From contig JALOLM010000083.1 of the NCBI GenBank assembly GCA_025455985.1, positions 1 through 7,928 on the forward strand: a stretch of 7,928 nucleotides of DNA. Reading direction: 5' to 3'. Below, piece after piece: positions 6,487-7,928 of this stretch. The notes beneath the pieces are model-generated. The model was not told the DNA's origin. It was given only the letters and a program-made list of their open reading frames with translations, and did no database searches. Positions within the stretch are counted from its first letter, which is position 1. Every line of letters starts with the position of its first letter. The position numbers were made by a program, and so were the translations under genes. The stretch comes from Candidatus Nanopelagicales bacterium (lineage in GTDB: Bacteria; Actinomycetota; Actinomycetes; S36-B12; UBA10799).

Positions 6487-6508
6487 CCGACGCCTGCCGC
6501 GGCGTCGG
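6487..6508 (+). other. Hairpin in the panB upstream region
   Basis: CCGACGCC (6487-6494) and GGCGTCGG (6501-6508) form a perfect 8-bp GC-rich stem with a 6-nt loop. No T-run follows, so it is not a classical terminator. A smaller GGCC stem (6513-6516 with 6523-6526) and a CACCATGGTG palindrome (6536-6545) follow. If panB is transcribed from near 6461, all lie in its untranslated leader and might affect expression. No known riboswitch is recognised. Confidence 0.35.
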
Positions 6509-6577
6509 CTCTGGCCTGATCCGGCCGACCTGTGTCACCATGGTGGCGTCCGGGGACTCACAGTGAGCCTCGAGGCT

Positions 6578-6582
6578 GGAGG
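6578..6582 (+). promoter_or_regulatory. Ribosome binding site that fixes the panB start
   Basis: GGAGG lies 7 nt before the ATG at 6590. It decides between that ATG and an in-frame GTG at 6473, which would add 39 residues unlike any PanB. Confidence 0.85.
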
Positions 6583-6589
6583 ATTTCCA

Positions 6590-7417
6590 ATGTCCGACTC
6601 CCTGTACGGCCCCGCCACCGGTCGTCGTGTGACCACGAAGGATCTCGCCGCCGCGAAGGAGCGCGGCGAGAAGTGGCCCATGATCACCGCCTACGACGCT
6701 CTCACCGCCCGCCTCTTCGACGATGCCGGAATCCCCGTCATGCTCGTCGGGGACTCCGCGGCGATGGTGGTCTACGGGTACGACTCGACGATTCCGGTGA
6801 CCGTCGACGAACTGCTCCCGCTCGTCGCTGCCGTGGTTCGCGGCTCGCGACGGGCCATGGTGGTGGCGGATCTGCCCTTCGGCTCCTACCAGGAGTCCCC
6901 GCAGCAGGCGCTGGCCACGGCCACCCGCTTCATGAAGGAAACCGGCGCCCACGCGGTGAAACTCGAGGGCGGCGAGCGGGTTCTGCCCCACGTCGAGTTC
7001 CTCACCAGCGCCGGCATCCCGGTCATGGCCCACCTGGGTCTGACGCCACAGTCGGTCCACCAACTCGGCGGCTACAAGGTGCAGGGCCGCGGGGAGGCAG
7101 GACAGAAACTGATCCTCGATGCCAAACACATGGAGCAGGCCGGCGCTTTCGCCACGGTGCTCGAGGTGGTCCCGGCCGATCTGGCCGACGCAGTGACCCG
7201 GGCGGTGTCGATCCCGACGATCGGGATCGGAGCGGGCTCACACACCGACGCCCAGGTCCTCGTGTGGCAGGACATGGCAGGGCTCACGCCGGGCAAGCCG
7301 CCGAAGTTCGTCAAGCAATACGCCGATCTTCGTTCCGTGCTGACCGACGCCGTACAGACTTGGGCCGGCGAAGTCGTCAGCGGCACCTACCCCGGGCCCG
7401 AACACCAGTACTCCTGA
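6590..7417 (+). CDS. panB: 3-methyl-2-oxobutanoate hydroxymethyltransferase (ketopantoate hydroxymethyltransferase)
   Basis: A 275-residue cytoplasmic enzyme of the usual family length. It transfers the methylene group of 5,10-methylenetetrahydrofolate to alpha-ketoisovalerate to make ketopantoate, the first committed step of pantothenate and CoA synthesis. The TIM-barrel motifs appear in order: MITAYD (31-36), LVGDSAAM with Mg-binding Asp55 (52-59), VVADLPFGSY with Mg-binding Asp94 (91-100), KLEGG with Lys124 and Glu126 (124-128), MAHLGLTPQS (146-155), LEVVP with the catalytic Glu192 (191-195), and TIGIGAG (210-216). All expected residues are present. The ATG at 6590 follows GGAGG by 7 nt. 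It is divergent from the MFS-tetR operon with 179 bp between starts, and no panC or panD is adjacent. A hairpin at 7541-7571 may end its transcript. Confidence 0.97.
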   Translation: MSDSLYGPATGRRVTTKDLAAAKERGEKWPMITAYDALTARLFDDAGIPVMLVGDSAAMVVYGYDSTIPVTVDELLPLVAAVVRGSRRAMVVADLPFGSYQESPQQALATATRFMKETGAHAVKLEGGERVLPHVEFLTSAGIPVMAHLGLTPQSVHQLGGYKVQGRGEAGQKLILDAKHMEQAGAFATVLEVVPADLADAVTRAVSIPTIGIGAGSHTDAQVLVWQDMAGLTPGKPPKFVKQYADLRSVLTDAVQTWAGEVVSGTYPGPEHQYS

Positions 7418-7453
7418 GGGTGCGGGTTTCGGTGCTCCCAGGCGGTTGGGTAG

Positions 7454-7483
7454 ACGTTGTGTCGTTAGTTGGCAAAACAACGT
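7454..7483. repeat. Inverted repeat downstream of panB
   Basis: ACGTTGT (7454-7460) and ACAACGT (7477-7483) form perfect 7-bp arms around 16 nt, within a locally less GC-rich stretch between convergent genes. No T-run follows on either side, so a classical terminator is not evident. It may be a second RNA hairpin after panB or a protein-binding dyad. Confidence 0.35.
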
Positions 7484-7540
7484 GTGGATTCGCTCACCAA
7501 GACCGCAACCTCTAACGCGGGCACCAAACCGCGCCGGACT

Positions 7541-7575
7541 CGCGACCCTGTCACGACTTCATCAGGTCGCGTTTC
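7541..7575. terminator. Hairpin between convergent genes, possible shared terminator
   Basis: CGCGACCCTG (7541-7550) pairs with CAGGTCGCG (7563-7571) with one bulged C and a 12-nt loop, giving a stable 9-bp stem. In the plus direction it is followed by TTTC (7572-7575), a weak T-run that could end panB transcription. In the minus direction it begins 2 nt after the stop codon of the small membrane gene (7574-7576), the expected place for that gene's 3' hairpin, though without a T-run. Confidence 0.5.
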
Positions 7576-7834
7576 AACCGCATGGCTGCGAGGCCGATGT
7601 TGGTCCCTGATCCGTAAGCAGTCGCCCCGAGAGAACCGTGGCCGCCAGGATCCCGAAGGCTGCCACGAGTGCCCGCGACCAGGAGGTCTCACCCAAGACG
7701 GCGGCGCCGACGGTGCTGACCACTGCCACGACGCCCACCCCCGCTACGAACCAGCCCAGGTTCACCAGGATCCGCTCCACGCGCAAGGCGTGTTCGATCC
7801 TGCCCTCCACATCGTCGGGACCGAACCACGCCAT
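7574..7834 (-). CDS. Small two-helix membrane protein of unknown function
   Basis: An 86-residue protein, MAWFGPDDVEGRIEHALRVE onward, that I do not recognise. A hydrophilic, helical first 20 residues are followed by two predicted membrane segments at about 22-47 (LVNLGWFVAGVGVVAVV and on) and 54-73 (ALVAAFGILAATVLSG), with a short polar tail, so both ends probably face the same side. The codons are strongly G/C-ending like the neighbours, supporting a real gene. Its ATG shares one base with the stop of the gene entering from the right (TGATG at 7836-7832), so the two are almost certainly cotranscribed and translationally coupled. That upstream partner is the best clue to its role, but only its tail is visible. 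A hairpin follows directly after the stop codon. Confidence 0.75.
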   Translation of the reverse strand: MAWFGPDDVEGRIEHALRVERILVNLGWFVAGVGVVAVVSTVGAAVLGETSWSRALVAAFGILAATVLSGRLLTDQGPTSASQPCG

Positions 7835-7928
7835 CAGGGCAGATCCGTCACTCTCACCCCGGCGTGGACCTTGTAACGGCGGTTGATGGCGATCAGGTTC
7901 GCGGTCAGCGCCTCGACCTGTGCGGCGT
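7834..7928 (-). CDS. C-terminal end of an unidentified protein (cut by window edge)
   Basis: Thirty codons run from the right edge to a TGA at 7836-7834; the visible end includes VEALTANLIAINRRYKVHAG and finishes VRVTDLP. It stays open to the edge and has strongly G/C-ending codons. Its stop overlaps the start of the small membrane protein by one base (TGATG), the usual sign of a coupled operon. Too little is visible to assign a family; the basic patch INRRYK and lack of hydrophobic runs suggest a soluble C-terminus. Confidence 0.65.
   Translation of the reverse strand, partial: AAQVEALTANLIAINRRYKVHAGVRVTDLP

Noticed and set aside
6540..6566. Eight-codon upstream reading frame (MVASGDSQ) in the panB leader
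   Set aside because: It has no ribosome binding site and no codon run related to pantothenate or valine metabolism, so leader-peptide attenuation is not supported.
6473..6589. Extended panB start at GTG 6473
   Set aside because: It adds 39 Arg-rich residues unlike PanB, while the ATG at 6590 has GGAGG at ideal spacing and gives the usual 275 residues.
7451..7460. TAGACGTTGT also present on the minus strand at 505-514, suggesting flanking repeats of an inserted segment
   Set aside because: Ten-base matches are expected many times by chance in a window this size, and the flanking bases do not match.
1..7928. CRISPR arrays, tRNA/rRNA genes, intact insertion sequences or phage genes
   Set aside because: No regularly spaced repeat array, cloverleaf sequence, transposase or phage protein was seen by reading; tRNAscan or IS searches could not be run.

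Overview
The window is high-GC, G/C-ending-codon DNA typical of an actinobacterium. The housekeeping genes support this: a type I glutamine synthetase whose N-terminus matches the actinobacterial GlnA2 class, a two-domain glutamine-dependent NAD+ synthetase (NadE), and ketopantoate hydroxymethyltransferase (PanB). From memory, glnA2, nadE and panB lie near one another in several actinobacteria, so I read these three as the conserved backbone and the genes between them as accessory. Genus cannot be fixed from sequence reading alone.

Layout, left to right. (1) 1-287, minus: N-terminal 95 codons of glnA2, running off the left edge. (2) 288-541: non-coding, with an unusual set of paired direct repeats built around GAAC at 19-bp period. 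(3) 542-2446, minus: a 634-residue Tat-exported, formylglycine-type sulfatase. (4) 2447-2526: short divergent intergenic region with a candidate sulfatase promoter and a small palindrome abutting nadE. (5) 2527-4221, plus: nadE. (6) 6410 down to 4193, minus: a two-gene unit, a DHA2-type (14-TM, EmrB/QacA-like) drug-efflux MFS protein followed by a TetR-family repressor whose start overlaps the end of the transporter gene. The repressor's 3' end also overlaps the convergent 3' end of nadE. (7) 6411-6589: divergent control region holding a perfect 15-bp TetR-like palindrome directly against a strong -10, a second palindrome at the -35, and a hairpin in the panB leader. (8) 6590-7417, plus: panB. 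(9) 7418-7573: non-coding, with two inverted repeats, one a likely shared terminator. (10) 7834-7574, minus: a small two-helix membrane protein of unknown function, start-stop coupled to a gene entering from the right edge (7834-7928).

How they work together: NadE (last step of NAD synthesis, using glutamine as nitrogen donor), GlnA2 (glutamine or gamma-glutamyl ligation) and PanB (first committed step of pantothenate/CoA synthesis) are core nitrogen and cofactor metabolism. The transporter/TetR pair looks like a self-contained inducible efflux module: the repressor most likely binds the palindrome in the transporter promoter, and its position could also affect panB. The sulfatase is an exported hydrolase with no partner in view. 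I found no RNA genes, CRISPR array, intact mobile element or phage gene. The most notable items are the efflux operator/promoter arrangement and the repeat cluster upstream of glnA2; nothing here clearly amounts to a new system.
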